A stretch of 52,611 bases of DNA from a virus, in IMG/VR virus record IMGVR_UViG_3300046660_000329, positions 1 to 52,611 of that record; one strand, written 5' to 3'. Numbering within the stretch: position 1 is the stretch's first letter; each line of letters begins with the position of its first letter. Below are positions 44,001 through 50,343 of this stretch, piece by piece. A program made the position numbers and the translations under genes. The notes below the pieces were generated by a model that worked only from the letters and a program-made list of their open reading frames with translations, was not told the DNA's origin and ran no database searches.

Positions 44001-45815
44001 ATGGGTCAGACGATCAATCAGCACACCGAACAGGACCCGCAGACACTCGCTACCGGGACGCTCGACACCGGCTATCTGTCCTCGGTCAACGGTGTCCTGT
44101 GTGTCCAGGCGATGAAGACCGTTGAAGTAGACGGCAAAGAGAAGCGGGTGGAAGTCCCGGAGGAGTACGCCAACTTTGACATCAAAGCCCGTGCGGTCAT
44201 CCGAGACGACACCACCAGTACATGGGACGTCCGGTTCACCCGCAAAGCAGACGGGGCGCCCATCGACGACCTCGTACCCGCTGCCGTCCTCACCGACCGC
44301 CGCAAGACCGAAGCGTGGCTGGCAAACCACGAACTGACGTGCGGAGACCCCATCGGTATCCGGGGACGCTTCCAGCCGGGACAGCGGATCATGCGCTACC
44401 TGATTCACCAGAAGCCCAAGCCCGCGAAGATCGTGCGGCAGCTCGGCTACCACGACCATCTCCGGATGTTCCTCACCCCCAAGGGCGTGATCATCCCCGG
44501 AGAGATCGACTTCGACAACGCGCTGCCGTACCTGCCCGCTTGCAAGCTGGACAAGACGAACCCGCTGCCGTTCTCGTTCGGGTTCTCCCACCGTGGCGTC
44601 GGCGAGGTGCGGGAAGTCCTCGCGGAAGTCCTCGGGTTCCATGATGAGACCGCTACCGCTCTGTTCGCCTCATGGTCCGTTATGTCCCTCATCCAGTCCG
44701 CTCTGATGAGCTACGTGGACCACTTCCCGGTGTTCGCGGTGGAAGCACCGTCAGGTACCGGCAAGACGACCGGCGCCCTGTCCATGCTGGCTGAGCTGCT
44801 CACCGGCTACAGCATGGGAGAGTCCCAGACGACGCTTCCGGTGACCCGGGATCTCATCGCCTCCACATGGTCCGGCTTCATCCACACAGACGACCTGGAT
44901 GACCCCAAGCGCCTGTTTGAGCTGTTGCGTCTGTCGACGGCGAAGGGCACCGCCGGTAAGAAGGTCCCGGGTGCTACGGGTGCGTTCGGCAGCAACGGTC
45001 TGATCCAGCTGACGGGTTCCATGTACATCACGGGCGAGTACCTGGGGATGAACGAGGAGAAGGCTCTTCTGGACCGTGTGGTGAAGATCGGTCTGACGTC
45101 GCCGGTGGACCGCAAATCTCTCCGTCCGGGCCGTGAGCACGTGTCGCAGGGACGCGATTTGAAGGAGATGCAGCGGAGGTATCCCCGGGAGTGGGGTGGT
45201 CTGGCTGCGATTTCGGCCACGGTGATTTCCGAGGTTCTTCTGTATGTGGACCGGCTGTGTGAGCTGGTTGATCTTCTGAGGCCTTCCAGTGGTCGTGCGG
45301 GAGACAAGTACGCCGTGCTGCTCGCGGGGGCACGCATGGTGGACTGCCTGCTCGGTGACACCTACGCCTGGAATGGCGAGGGCATGACAAGCCAGCGGGT
45401 GCAGACCTGGGTGAACGGAGAACTCAACACCACCAGCTTCGACGGGGACAACAAGCTGACGCTCAAGGTGATCCCGGAGATCCTGGCGCTCGGCCTCCGC
45501 CCGGGGGAGTCGTTCAAGGGCGTCAAGATTGAATACCCGCCGTGCGGGTTCCACCGTCACGCCCGCAGCGGAGAGGTCCGGCTGTTTTTCCAGGACAACC
45601 TGCTCCCGCTGTTCTGGGAGGTGTTCAAGGGCGGTCACAACGTGGACAAGCGGACCGAGTCGGCATCGTCGCTGCGGGGGCAGGCCGAGGGTATGGGGTT
45701 CATCAAGAGCCAGCAGATCATCATCGAGGGGGTCAACCGACGGGTGTGGGTCGCTCCGCCGGAGGTGACGGAGACGATGCTCCAGCGGGTCCCTGATAGC
45801 ACCGTGTACGGCTAG
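44001..45815 (+). CDS. Primase/helicase-type P-loop ATPase (DUF927-like)
   Basis: 604 residues from ATG 44001. The N-terminal 200 residues are beta-rich (DIKARAVIRDDTTSTWDVRF) and probably bind DNA; Walker A EAPSGTGKTTG has Lys255; WSGFIHTDDLDD provides acidic Walker B and arginine-finger region AGKKVPGATG; the C-terminus ends with a winged-helix-like part (LFFQDNLLPLFWEVFKGG, SSLRGQAEGMGFIKSQQ). The layout resembles DUF927 and D5-like primase-helicases that load at phage origins. The iteron array begins two bases after the stop, which supports an origin-related role. Confidence 0.75.
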   Translation: MGQTINQHTEQDPQTLATGTLDTGYLSSVNGVLCVQAMKTVEVDGKEKRVEVPEEYANFDIKARAVIRDDTTSTWDVRFTRKADGAPIDDLVPAAVLTDRRKTEAWLANHELTCGDPIGIRGRFQPGQRIMRYLIHQKPKPAKIVRQLGYHDHLRMFLTPKGVIIPGEIDFDNALPYLPACKLDKTNPLPFSFGFSHRGVGEVREVLAEVLGFHDETATALFASWSVMSLIQSALMSYVDHFPVFAVEAPSGTGKTTGALSMLAELLTGYSMGESQTTLPVTRDLIASTWSGFIHTDDLDDPKRLFELLRLSTAKGTAGKKVPGATGAFGSNGLIQLTGSMYITGEYLGMNEEKALLDRVVKIGLTSPVDRKSLRPGREHVSQGRDLKEMQRRYPREWGGLAAISATVISEVLLYVDRLCELVDLLRPSSGRAGDKYAVLLAGARMVDCLLGDTYAWNGEGMTSQRVQTWVNGELNTTSFDGDNKLTLKVIPEILALGLRPGESFKGVKIEYPPCGFHRHARSGEVRLFFQDNLLPLFWEVFKGGHNVDKRTESASSLRGQAEGMGFIKSQQIIIEGVNRRVWVAPPEVTETMLQRVPDSTVYG

Positions 45816-45817
45816 AA

Positions 45818-46094
45818 CTGCTAGGCGGTACTGCTAGCGGCACTGCTAGAGCAAGAATGTGAGAGGCTATCACCTCCGAGGGGGGAAGTGATAGCCTCTC
45901 ACGCTTTTCCAGTTCTAGCAGGAGCGCTAGCAGTACCCGTAGCACCAAAGACACCCCCTCTGATCAGGCATATAGCAGTTCTAGCAGTTCTAGCAGTAAT
46001 TTTTAGCCTTACGCGCGTACTCTCCTCCGTTCCTGTCTTGGGGGGTCTATCTCACTATGGGGCTCACGTTTCCGAAATCACTGCTAGTTGCTAG
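45818..46094. other. Probable replication origin with CTGCTAG iterons
   Basis: CTGCTAG at 45818, 45831, 45843 (starts 13 and 12 bases apart), then a perfect 15-base inverted repeat GTGAGAGGCTATCAC/GTGATAGCCTCTCAC (45859-45902), then CTAGCAG at 45915, 45927, and, with ATAGCAG at 45972, at 45981 and 45990 (nine bases apart), followed by AATTTTTAG, and CTGCTAG at 46081 with TTGCTAG at 46088. About ten iterons in two orientations around a central hairpin and an AT-rich part, next to a primase/helicase gene. The stretch up to 46470 has no credible gene. Confidence 0.75.
45859..45902. repeat. 15-bp perfect inverted repeat inside origin
   Basis: GTGAGAGGCTATCAC (45859-45873), 14-base loop, GTGATAGCCTCTCAC (45888-45902), then GCTTTTCC. 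May double as the helicase terminator. Confidence 0.75.
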
Positions 46095-46174
46095 ACGATC
46101 ATGGACTCAGTACAAAAACAGGGCATGACAGCCTGCTCAGTGCACACCCGTACACCACTACTAGGGCTTGAAAC

Positions 46175-46190
46175 ATGCATGCGCATGCAT
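46175..46190. repeat. 16-bp perfect palindrome
   Basis: ATGCATGCGCATGCAT is fully self-complementary with no loop, a likely protein binding or cruciform site about 80 bases beyond the iterons. Confidence 0.6.
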
Positions 46191-46207
46191 CTACCATCAG
46201 CCACTAG

Positions 46208-46230
46208 GCCCCGCTCGACGGGGCTTTCTC
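46208..46230 (+). terminator. Short terminator
   Basis: GCCCCG (46208-46213), loop CTCGA, CGGGGC (46219-46224), TTTCTCTC. Confidence 0.6.
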
Positions 46231-46368
46231 TCGTGGAAGACCCAGACACCCAGCGGATAACGCGAAAAACTATTTCCACTAGGCGGAAGCCCTCCAGGGG
46301 TCGTGACGACTGCTATTCGTCGTATCTGTGCTCTCGCGCGTGTAGTGATCTCCGGTCTTGGCGCGGCT

Positions 46369-46405
46369 GCCGGGTGTCCTTGTATCTGGGGGCATCCGGC
46401 TTTTT
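46369..46405 (+). terminator. Terminator at the edge of the cassette array
   Basis: GCCGGGTG (46369-46376) and CATCCGGC (46393-46400), 8 pairs with one G-T, then TTTTTG. Followed within 20 bases by the first cassette promoter. Confidence 0.75.
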
Positions 46406-46419
46406 GTTGTCTCCGGGTG

Positions 46420-46439
46420 TGGTAGGGTAGATATATCAA
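46420..46439 (+). promoter_or_regulatory. Cassette promoter TGGTAGGGTAGATATATCA
   Basis: TGG and TAGGGT (46423-46428), AGATATATCAAG and GGACACACCGATCCGAGGAG in the leader. No clear -35 at 18 bases. Confidence 0.7.
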
Positions 46440-46470
46440 GTCACGGACACACCGATCCGAGGAGAGTTCC

Positions 46471-46860
46471 ATGGACACCCAGTACACCGAGCAGGCCCTC
46501 ATGAACCTCGGCTTCCTCCCCGTCACCCGGAACAACGGGATCACCTACGGCGGCTTCGAGGTCACCCGGGAGGACAACGGCGACTCCAGGATCGTCTACG
46601 TGCTCGCCACCGGAGCCGACCGCTTTTCCACCGAGGTGCGCCGGGCCACCGTAGGCAGCTACATCAGCCGGATGGAGCGGGAACTCTCCCGTAAGGGCTG
46701 GAAGGTCACGATGTTCGAGCCGGACACCGGCACGGACTTCTGGCTCCGGGTTCAGGCGGAGGACACCGCTTACCAGCTCCCCGGGGAGACGGAGGAGGCC
46801 TATACCGAGCGCATGGATACTGCGTCCGACCGTGCTGCCTGGGCTGCTCAGGACCGGTAG
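46471..46860 (+). CDS. Protein of unknown function, cassette 1 first gene
   Basis: 129 residues with CGAGGAGAG before ATG. Starts MDTQYTEQALMNLGFLPVTR and has ITYGGFEVTREDNGDSRIVY, then RATVGSYISRMERELSRKGW (amphipathic helix) and an acidic end EETEEAYTERMD-like (actual PGETEEAYTERMDTASDRAA). Alpha-beta protein without recognised family. Confidence 0.55.
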   Translation: MDTQYTEQALMNLGFLPVTRNNGITYGGFEVTREDNGDSRIVYVLATGADRFSTEVRRATVGSYISRMERELSRKGWKVTMFEPDTGTDFWLRVQAEDTAYQLPGETEEAYTERMDTASDRAAWAAQDR

Positions 46861-46883
46861 ATCCTTCTGAAGGGGGAGCAGCG

Positions 46884-47102
46884 GTGAAGCGACAGACGGT
46901 CAAGGCGGCGCGTACCCGGCTCCGGTGGATCGCGTATCAGGTGGGCTGTCACGGTGTCCTGGAGATGCGGTACAGCCTGGTAGCGGGTTTCTCGGGGCAG
47001 ACCCGGGTGACGGAGCGGACGGGTTCGAGCGGTGTGGTGGTGGTGCCGTGGAAGCATCCGGCGTACTGGAATCCGGATGGTACGGAGATTCCGGATCTTT
47101 GA
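46884..47102 (+). CDS. Small basic protein, cassette 1 second gene
   Basis: 72 residues from GTG 46884, AGGGGGAGCAGCG upstream. Arg/Lys-rich start (MKRQTVKAARTRLRWIAYQV), then beta-rich with SSGVVVVPWKHPAYW. A basic N-terminus may bind nucleic acid. One unit with 46471. No terminator hairpin of the standard type follows; GGGGTTGCATCCCC at 47133-47146 is a small stem holding the next -35. Confidence 0.5.
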   Translation: MKRQTVKAARTRLRWIAYQVGCHGVLEMRYSLVAGFSGQTRVTERTGSSGVVVVPWKHPAYWNPDGTEIPDL

Positions 47103-47135
47103 TCGGGGAGCAGCGGGGGTGTGACCCACAAGGGG

Positions 47136-47176
47136 TTGCATCCCCGCTTCCTCATGTGCTAGTGTAGATACATCAG
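47136..47176 (+). promoter_or_regulatory. Cassette promoter TTGCAT-N18-TAGTGT
   Basis: TTGCAT (47136-47141), 18 bases, TAGTGT (47160-47165) with TGC, AGATACATCAG. TTGCAT lies in the small hairpin GGGG-TTGCAT-CCCC. Confidence 0.8.
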
Positions 47177-47207
47177 AACACGGAGACACCACACCGAGGA
47201 GATTCCG

Positions 47208-47456
47208 ATGATCGAGACCACCGAGACCGGCACCTTTGAGACCGTGAAGCTCCGCCAGCTCCAGAAGGGCGACACCTTCAGCGTCAAGCTCCACGGGCAG
47301 TACGCCTGGGGGGACAAGGTCATCCAGGGTGTTCTGGTCGGCGGTTACACGGTCGTCGGGAACGCCACCAAGTGGCACATCGTGATCCAGCTGGAGACGG
47401 GCAAGCGGATCACGCGGCAGATCCACCCGAACCACCCGGTTCGCCGGTACATCTGA
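47208..47456 (+). CDS. Small protein, paralogue of the 49014 C-terminal half
   Basis: 82 residues, CGAGGAG before ATG. FETVKLRQLQKGDTFSVKL, GQYAWGDKVIQGVLVGGY, WHIVIQLETGKRITRQI and final HPVRRYI: a small beta-barrel-like domain. The 49014 protein has FETVEIDEIKAGDEISFKD and PVRRYL at its end, so they share a module. Cassette with its own promoter and terminator. Function unknown. Confidence 0.6.
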   Translation: MIETTETGTFETVKLRQLQKGDTFSVKLHGQYAWGDKVIQGVLVGGYTVVGNATKWHIVIQLETGKRITRQIHPNHPVRRYI

Positions 47457-47472
47457 GGGAGCGGTACACCAG

Positions 47473-47503
47473 AGCCCTCCGGAGAGATCCGGGGGGCTTT
47501 TTC
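47473..47503 (+). terminator. Cassette terminator (AGCCCTCCGGA type)
   Basis: AGCCCTCCGGA (47473-47483), GAGA, TCCGGGGGGCT (47488-47498), TTTTTC. GTACACC precedes it as in the other cassettes. Confidence 0.88.
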
Positions 47504-47514
47504 TTTGTCAGGGG

Positions 47515-47553
47515 TTGTATCTACCCTAGTACTCGTGTAGAGTATGAGTATCA
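47515..47553 (+). promoter_or_regulatory. Cassette promoter TTGTAT-N17-TAGAGT
   Basis: TTGTAT (47515-47520), 17 bases, TAGAGT (47538-47543), then ATGAGTATCAG. The region TATCTACCCTAGTA (47518-47531) is the reverse complement of a TACTAGGGTAGATA promoter core, so a minus-strand promoter may overlap. Confidence 0.65.
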
Positions 47554-47582
47554 GCAAGGGACACCAAACCTAGGAGACTCTG

Positions 47583-47792
47583 ATGTTCTTCAACCTCCCC
47601 GACCTCGGCACCGACGAAAAGTACCTGATCCAGGGTGGCGGCCACTACAACTCCTCCAGCGCCTCGGCTTACACCGTGAAGGCCGCCCGGGAAGCGTTCA
47701 AGAGCATGAGGAGCCAGTACTCCTCAGCCACGATCACTATCGTCAACACGACTACCGGCGTTGGACGGATCGTGAAGTCCTGGGAGCGCTGA
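47583..47792 (+). CDS. Small protein, cassette gene
   Basis: 69 residues with TAGGAGACTCTG before ATG. MFFNLPDLGTDEKYLIQGGG, YNSSSASAYTVKAAREAFKS, YSSATITIVNTTTGVGRIVK: strand, helix, strand-strand. Size and pattern like small anti-host proteins but no motif. Single-gene cassette. Confidence 0.58.
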   Translation: MFFNLPDLGTDEKYLIQGGGHYNSSSASAYTVKAAREAFKSMRSQYSSATITIVNTTTGVGRIVKSWER

Positions 47793-47812
47793 ACCCCTGC
47801 TGATACACCGAG

Positions 47813-47841
47813 AGCCCTCCGGAGAGATCCGGAGGGCTTTT
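47813..47841 (+). terminator. Cassette terminator
   Basis: AGCCCTCCGGA (47813-47823), GAGA, TCCGGAGGGCT (47828-47838), TTT; 11 perfect pairs. GATACACCGAG precedes. Confidence 0.9.
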
Positions 47842-47844
47842 GTG

Positions 47845-47884
47845 TTGTCTGGGCGCAGCAGAATGTGCTAGTGTAGATATATCA
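47845..47884 (+). promoter_or_regulatory. Cassette promoter TTGTCT-N18-TAGTGT
   Basis: TTGTCT (47845-47850), 18 bases, TAGTGT (47869-47874) with TGC, AGATATATCAG. Confidence 0.8.
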
Positions 47885-47911
47885 GTAAGGGACACCACGA
47901 AGGAGACCCCG

Positions 47912-48157
47912 ATGAACGCCGCCAAGACCGTCGCCACGGCCCTCATTGCCGCCACCGCCATCACCGGCCTCACTGCCTGCGACCCCGGCACCGAGCCCAC
48001 CGGAATCGTCACCAGCCGCGCCGGAGGCAACCCCATGGCCGGTAAGGGCGCTACCCTCCTGATCACCGCGAAGGACGGCAAGACCGCCCACGTGACCATC
48101 CCGGCCGGTGTGTACGAGAGCTGCCACGTCGGATCTCAGTACCCCAAGTGCAAGTGA
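47912..48157 (+). CDS. Small lipoprotein, cassette gene
   Basis: 81 residues from ATG 47912 with AAGGAGACC upstream. Signal MNAAKTVATALIAATAITG then lipobox LTAC (Cys23). The mature part is about 58 residues (DPGTEPTGIVTSRAGGNPM, LLITAKDGKTAHVTIPAG, two Cys at VYESCHVGSQYPKCK). It should sit on the outer face of the host membrane. A superinfection-exclusion or cell-surface role is inferred. Second lipoprotein of the window (see 41388). Confidence 0.72.
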   Translation: MNAAKTVATALIAATAITGLTACDPGTEPTGIVTSRAGGNPMAGKGATLLITAKDGKTAHVTIPAGVYESCHVGSQYPKCK

Positions 48158-48178
48158 ACCCCTGCTGATACACCGAGA

Positions 48179-48206
48179 AGCCTCCGGGAAACTCCGGGGG
48201 CTTTTT
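48179..48206 (+). terminator. Cassette terminator
   Basis: AGCCTCCGG (48179-48187), GAAACT loop, CCGGGGGCT (48194-48202 with one G-T), TTTTT. Confidence 0.85.
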
Positions 48207-48218
48207 CGTTGTCAGGGG

Positions 48219-48257
48219 TTGTATCTACCCTCTCACTCGTGCTACTATTTATCTATC
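48219..48257 (+). promoter_or_regulatory. Cassette promoter TTGTAT-N18-TACTAT
   Basis: TTGTAT (48219-48224), 18 bases, TACTAT (48243-48248) with TGC, TTATCTATCAG. TATCTACCCT (48222-48231) again contains the inverse of GGGTAGATA. Confidence 0.65.
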
Positions 48258-48288
48258 AGCAAGGGACACCACCACCAGGGAGACCCAA

Positions 48289-48534
48289 ATGTTCCGGAAC
48301 CTCTTTTCCGCCAAGACCAATCAGGAGCAGTACGGCACCCCGTGGCTGATCACCTCCCACGACGGCTCCGAGCACCGCCCCTTCGACTCCTCGGAGAACC
48401 TGCTGGAGCTGCTGGACTACCTCTGCCCCACCCCGGAGCGCCCCGTCACCCTGGCCCACGAGAAGACCACCCTGGTGGCCACCGAGTACTCCCAGGCCGT
48501 GCGCTTCATCTACGCCCACGCGCTGTACTCCTGA
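48289..48534 (+). CDS. Small protein, cassette gene
   Basis: 81 residues, GGGAGACC before ATG. MFRNLFSAKTNQEQYGTPWL, SEHRPFDSSENLLELLDYLC, and TLVATEYSQAVRFIYAHALY. Acidic-helical with strand start. No family recognised. Single-gene cassette. Confidence 0.58.
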   Translation: MFRNLFSAKTNQEQYGTPWLITSHDGSEHRPFDSSENLLELLDYLCPTPERPVTLAHEKTTLVATEYSQAVRFIYAHALYS

Positions 48535-48551
48535 TCACTCCGAGCACACCG

Positions 48552-48579
48552 AGCCCTCCGGGAAACCGGGGGGCTTTCT
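48552..48579 (+). terminator. Cassette terminator with GAAA loop
   Basis: AGCCCTCCGG (48552-48561), GAAA, CCGGGGGGCT (48566-48575), TTCT. Confidence 0.85.
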
Positions 48580-48590
48580 GCTGCGCCCTG

Positions 48591-48631
48591 TTGCACACCG
48601 TCTACTCGATGTGCTAGGGTAGATATATCAA
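48591..48631 (+). promoter_or_regulatory. Cassette promoter TTGCAC-N18-TAGGGT
   Basis: TTGCAC (48591-48596), 18 bases, TAGGGT (48615-48620) with TGC, AGATATATCAAG. Confidence 0.85.
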
Positions 48632-48659
48632 GACGGCGCACCACACCGAGGAGAGCCCC

Positions 48660-48911
48660 ATGTCGAACACCACCGGCCTCACCGTCACCCGCGAGATCCG
48701 TGGCGGCACCGCCCACTGGATCCACATCACCGGCCCGATCGCCCTGGACCGCAACGCCCCCCGTAAGGCCGGTGCAGCTGCTCGCCAGTGGGCGCGGGAC
48801 CTCGGCAAGGGCCGGGCGTACCGGGTGTCCGGTGGCGGCTCCTACAACTGCGACGAGTCGGGCGGCCAGGGTACTTTCCGCTACAGCGTCTGCTACGGGT
48901 TCGAAGGCTGA
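48660..48911 (+). CDS. Small protein, cassette gene
   Basis: 83 residues, CGAGGAGAG before ATG. Beta-rich: GLTVTREIRGGTAHWIHITG, then an Arg-rich helix (RKAGAAARQWARDLGKGRA) and YNCDESGGQGTFRYSVCYG with two cysteines. No family recognised. Single-gene cassette. Confidence 0.58.
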   Translation: MSNTTGLTVTREIRGGTAHWIHITGPIALDRNAPRKAGAAARQWARDLGKGRAYRVSGGGSYNCDESGGQGTFRYSVCYGFEG

Positions 48912-48922
48912 TCGGGGCGTAG

Positions 48923-48960
48923 CGAGAGGGTCACGGCCTACGGGTTGTGGCCCTTTCTCG
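48923..48960 (+). terminator. Terminator overlapping next promoter
   Basis: GGGTCAC (48928-48934) with GTGGCCC (48947-48953), one G-T, and an outer CGAGA/TCTCG pair with a TT bulge. The loop contains the start of TTGTGG, the next -35. Confidence 0.6.
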
Positions 48961-48984
48961 TATGTGCTAGTGTAGATATATCAA
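48945..48984 (+). promoter_or_regulatory. Cassette promoter TTGTGG-N17-TAGTGT
   Basis: TTGTGG (48945-48950), 17 bases, TAGTGT (48968-48973) with TGC, AGATATATCAA. The leader has ACACCACACCGAGGAG. Confidence 0.75.
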
Positions 48985-49013
48985 CCGGGAACACCACACC
49001 GAGGAGAACCCCG

Positions 49014-49454
49014 ATGCTCACCTCCGCGCAGATCGACCAGGCCATCAGCACCCGCGCACTCGTCCGCATCTCCGACACCCACGGGTGGGCACCGGGAGTC
49101 ACCGGCATCGCCATGGGATTCCGCCCCAACTACGGCACCATCAAGATCGGATTCGTAGACGGAAACGGCAAGTACACCGGAGAGTTCACCGTCGTCTCCT
49201 ACAAGAGCGTCGAGCTGGTCGAACCGATGATCATGGAAGAGTTCGAAACCGTCGAGATCGACGAGATCAAGGCGGGCGACGAGATCAGCTTCAAGGATCT
49301 CTACGAACAGCGTTACATCCGGGGCACCGTCACCGAGATCACGGCCTCCCGCGACGGCTACAAGGACCCCTTCATCCCCTCCGTACGCAAGGCCAACGGA
49401 TTCAGCACCCACCCCGAGATCTCCCCCGGCACGCCCGTACGCCGCTACCTCTGA
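49014..49454 (+). CDS. Two-module protein, cassette gene
   Basis: 146 residues, CGAGGAGAACCCCG before ATG. Residues 1-70 are a beta-rich domain (ALVRISDTHGWAPGVTGIAM, IKIGFVDGNGKYTGEFTVV), residues 73-146 (FETVEIDEIKAGDEISFKD to PVRRYL) repeat the module of the 47208 protein. Possibly a fusion of an additional domain with the common small module. Function unknown. Confidence 0.6.
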   Translation: MLTSAQIDQAISTRALVRISDTHGWAPGVTGIAMGFRPNYGTIKIGFVDGNGKYTGEFTVVSYKSVELVEPMIMEEFETVEIDEIKAGDEISFKDLYEQRYIRGTVTEITASRDGYKDPFIPSVRKANGFSTHPEISPGTPVRRYL

Positions 49455-49471
49455 TCCACCCGCAACACCAG

Positions 49472-49498
49472 GGGCGCAGTCACACCGGCTGCGCCCCA
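49472..49498 (+). repeat. GGGGCGCAG/CTGCGCCCC hairpin, copy 1
   Basis: GGGGCGCAG (49472-49480), nine-base loop, CTGCGCCCC (49490-49498). Followed after 9 bases by CATTCAGGAGACACC and ATG. The same arrangement recurs at 49851. May be a terminator with leaky read-through or an mRNA stabiliser. Confidence 0.65.
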
Positions 49499-49517
49499 CA
49501 ACCATTCAGGAGACACC

Positions 49518-49829
49518 ATGCGCACCGTCCGCATCACCACCCGCACCCTCGAACCCACCCTCACCCGGGACAAGCGGATCCGCGTCCGTTCCGCAGACGG
49601 CACCGTCGCCGACTACCCCTGGGACCACCGGTACGACGCACCCGAGGCACACCAGGAAGCTGCCCGCAAAGTCGCCGTGATGGAGAACCCCAACCAGGAG
49701 ATCACCATGCAGCGCACGGGATCCGACGCCATGGGATACACCTTCCGCGCGATCATCGGCCGAGCCGAAGCGGTGGACCGGATCCGCCAGGGCAACGCCG
49801 AAACCCTGGGCAGGCTGAAGGACCAGTAA
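49518..49829 (+). CDS. Protein of unknown function
   Basis: 103 residues, CAGGAGACACC before ATG. Arg/Thr-rich start (MRTVRITTRTLEPTLTRDKR), helical PEAHQEAARKVAVMENPNQE, and beta part TMQRTGSDAMGYTFRAIIGR with end QGNAETLGRLKDQ. No phage promoter is seen between it and 49014; it probably is read through the hairpin at 49472. Confidence 0.55.
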   Translation: MRTVRITTRTLEPTLTRDKRIRVRSADGTVADYPWDHRYDAPEAHQEAARKVAVMENPNQEITMQRTGSDAMGYTFRAIIGRAEAVDRIRQGNAETLGRLKDQ

Positions 49830-49850
49830 GCGGGGGACGGCTGACACCAC

Positions 49851-49880
49851 GGGGCGCAGCCGCTACACCAGCTGCGCCCC
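49851..49880 (+). repeat. GGGGCGCAG/CTGCGCCCC hairpin, copy 2
   Basis: GGGGCGCAG (49851-49859), 12-base loop, CTGCGCCCC (49872-49880), then CATTCAGGAGACACCG and ATG 49903. Same stem as copy 1 but a different loop, so the stem is conserved. Confidence 0.65.
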
Positions 49881-49902
49881 CTTGATCATTCAGGAGACAC
49901 CG

Positions 49903-50163
49903 ATGGAACGCCCCCTCACACCCCTCATGCACACCGCCCTCGAACAGATCCGGGGAGGCGGCGAAAACTACCGCTACGGCCCGATCACACCCTCCCTGAA
50001 CCGCCCCACACCCGTGAAGCCGTCCGACCTCACACCAGTCATCTCCGGCGGCCTCCAGTGGCGCACCGTCGCCGCCCTCGAACGCCGGGGCCTCGTCGAG
50101 CTGGTCCCGTACACACCGACCACCGGACGCGTCGTAGCCGTACCCCAGGAGGACACCGAATGA
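49903..50163 (+). CDS. Small protein with winged-helix-like segment
   Basis: 86 residues, CAGGAGACACCG before ATG. MERPLTPLMHTALEQIRGGG, then ISGGLQWRTVAALERRGLVE and LVPYTPTTGRVVAV: helix, helix-turn-helix-like QWRTVAALERRGLVEL and a beta wing. Suggests a small transcription factor of MarR or phage type; moderate. Overlaps next start by four bases. Confidence 0.6.
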   Translation: MERPLTPLMHTALEQIRGGGENYRYGPITPSLNRPTPVKPSDLTPVISGGLQWRTVAALERRGLVELVPYTPTTGRVVAVPQEDTE

Positions 50164-50324
50164 GCTGGCTCAAGCGGATACACCGCCGATGGCGGGCAAT
50201 CGTGCTGCACGCGGTACTCCTGGAAACGACGGAGCTATCCGGCGGCTGCCAGTGCACCGGCTGGGACGGCTGCCCCAGCCCCTCCGCCTGCGGTACACCC
50301 TACGGCTGCTACTGCGGCGCCTGA
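50160..50324 (+). CDS. 54-residue cysteine-rich protein
   Basis: ATG 50160, overlapping the previous stop (ATGA). Basic helix MSWLKRIHRRWRAIVLHAVL then TELSGGCQCTGWDGCPSPSA and CGTPYGCYCGA: six cysteines in the last 30 residues, which could form disulphides or a metal cluster. Translationally coupled to the winged-helix gene. Function unknown. Confidence 0.58.
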   Translation: MSWLKRIHRRWRAIVLHAVLLETTELSGGCQCTGWDGCPSPSACGTPYGCYCGA

Positions 50325-50343
50325 ACACACCAGGAGACCACCG

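Noticed and set aside
46101-46430. 109-codon open frame after the iterons
   Set aside because: Product is rich in Arg, Ser and Cys with no pattern, spans two terminators and the 16-bp palindrome, and has no ribosome site.
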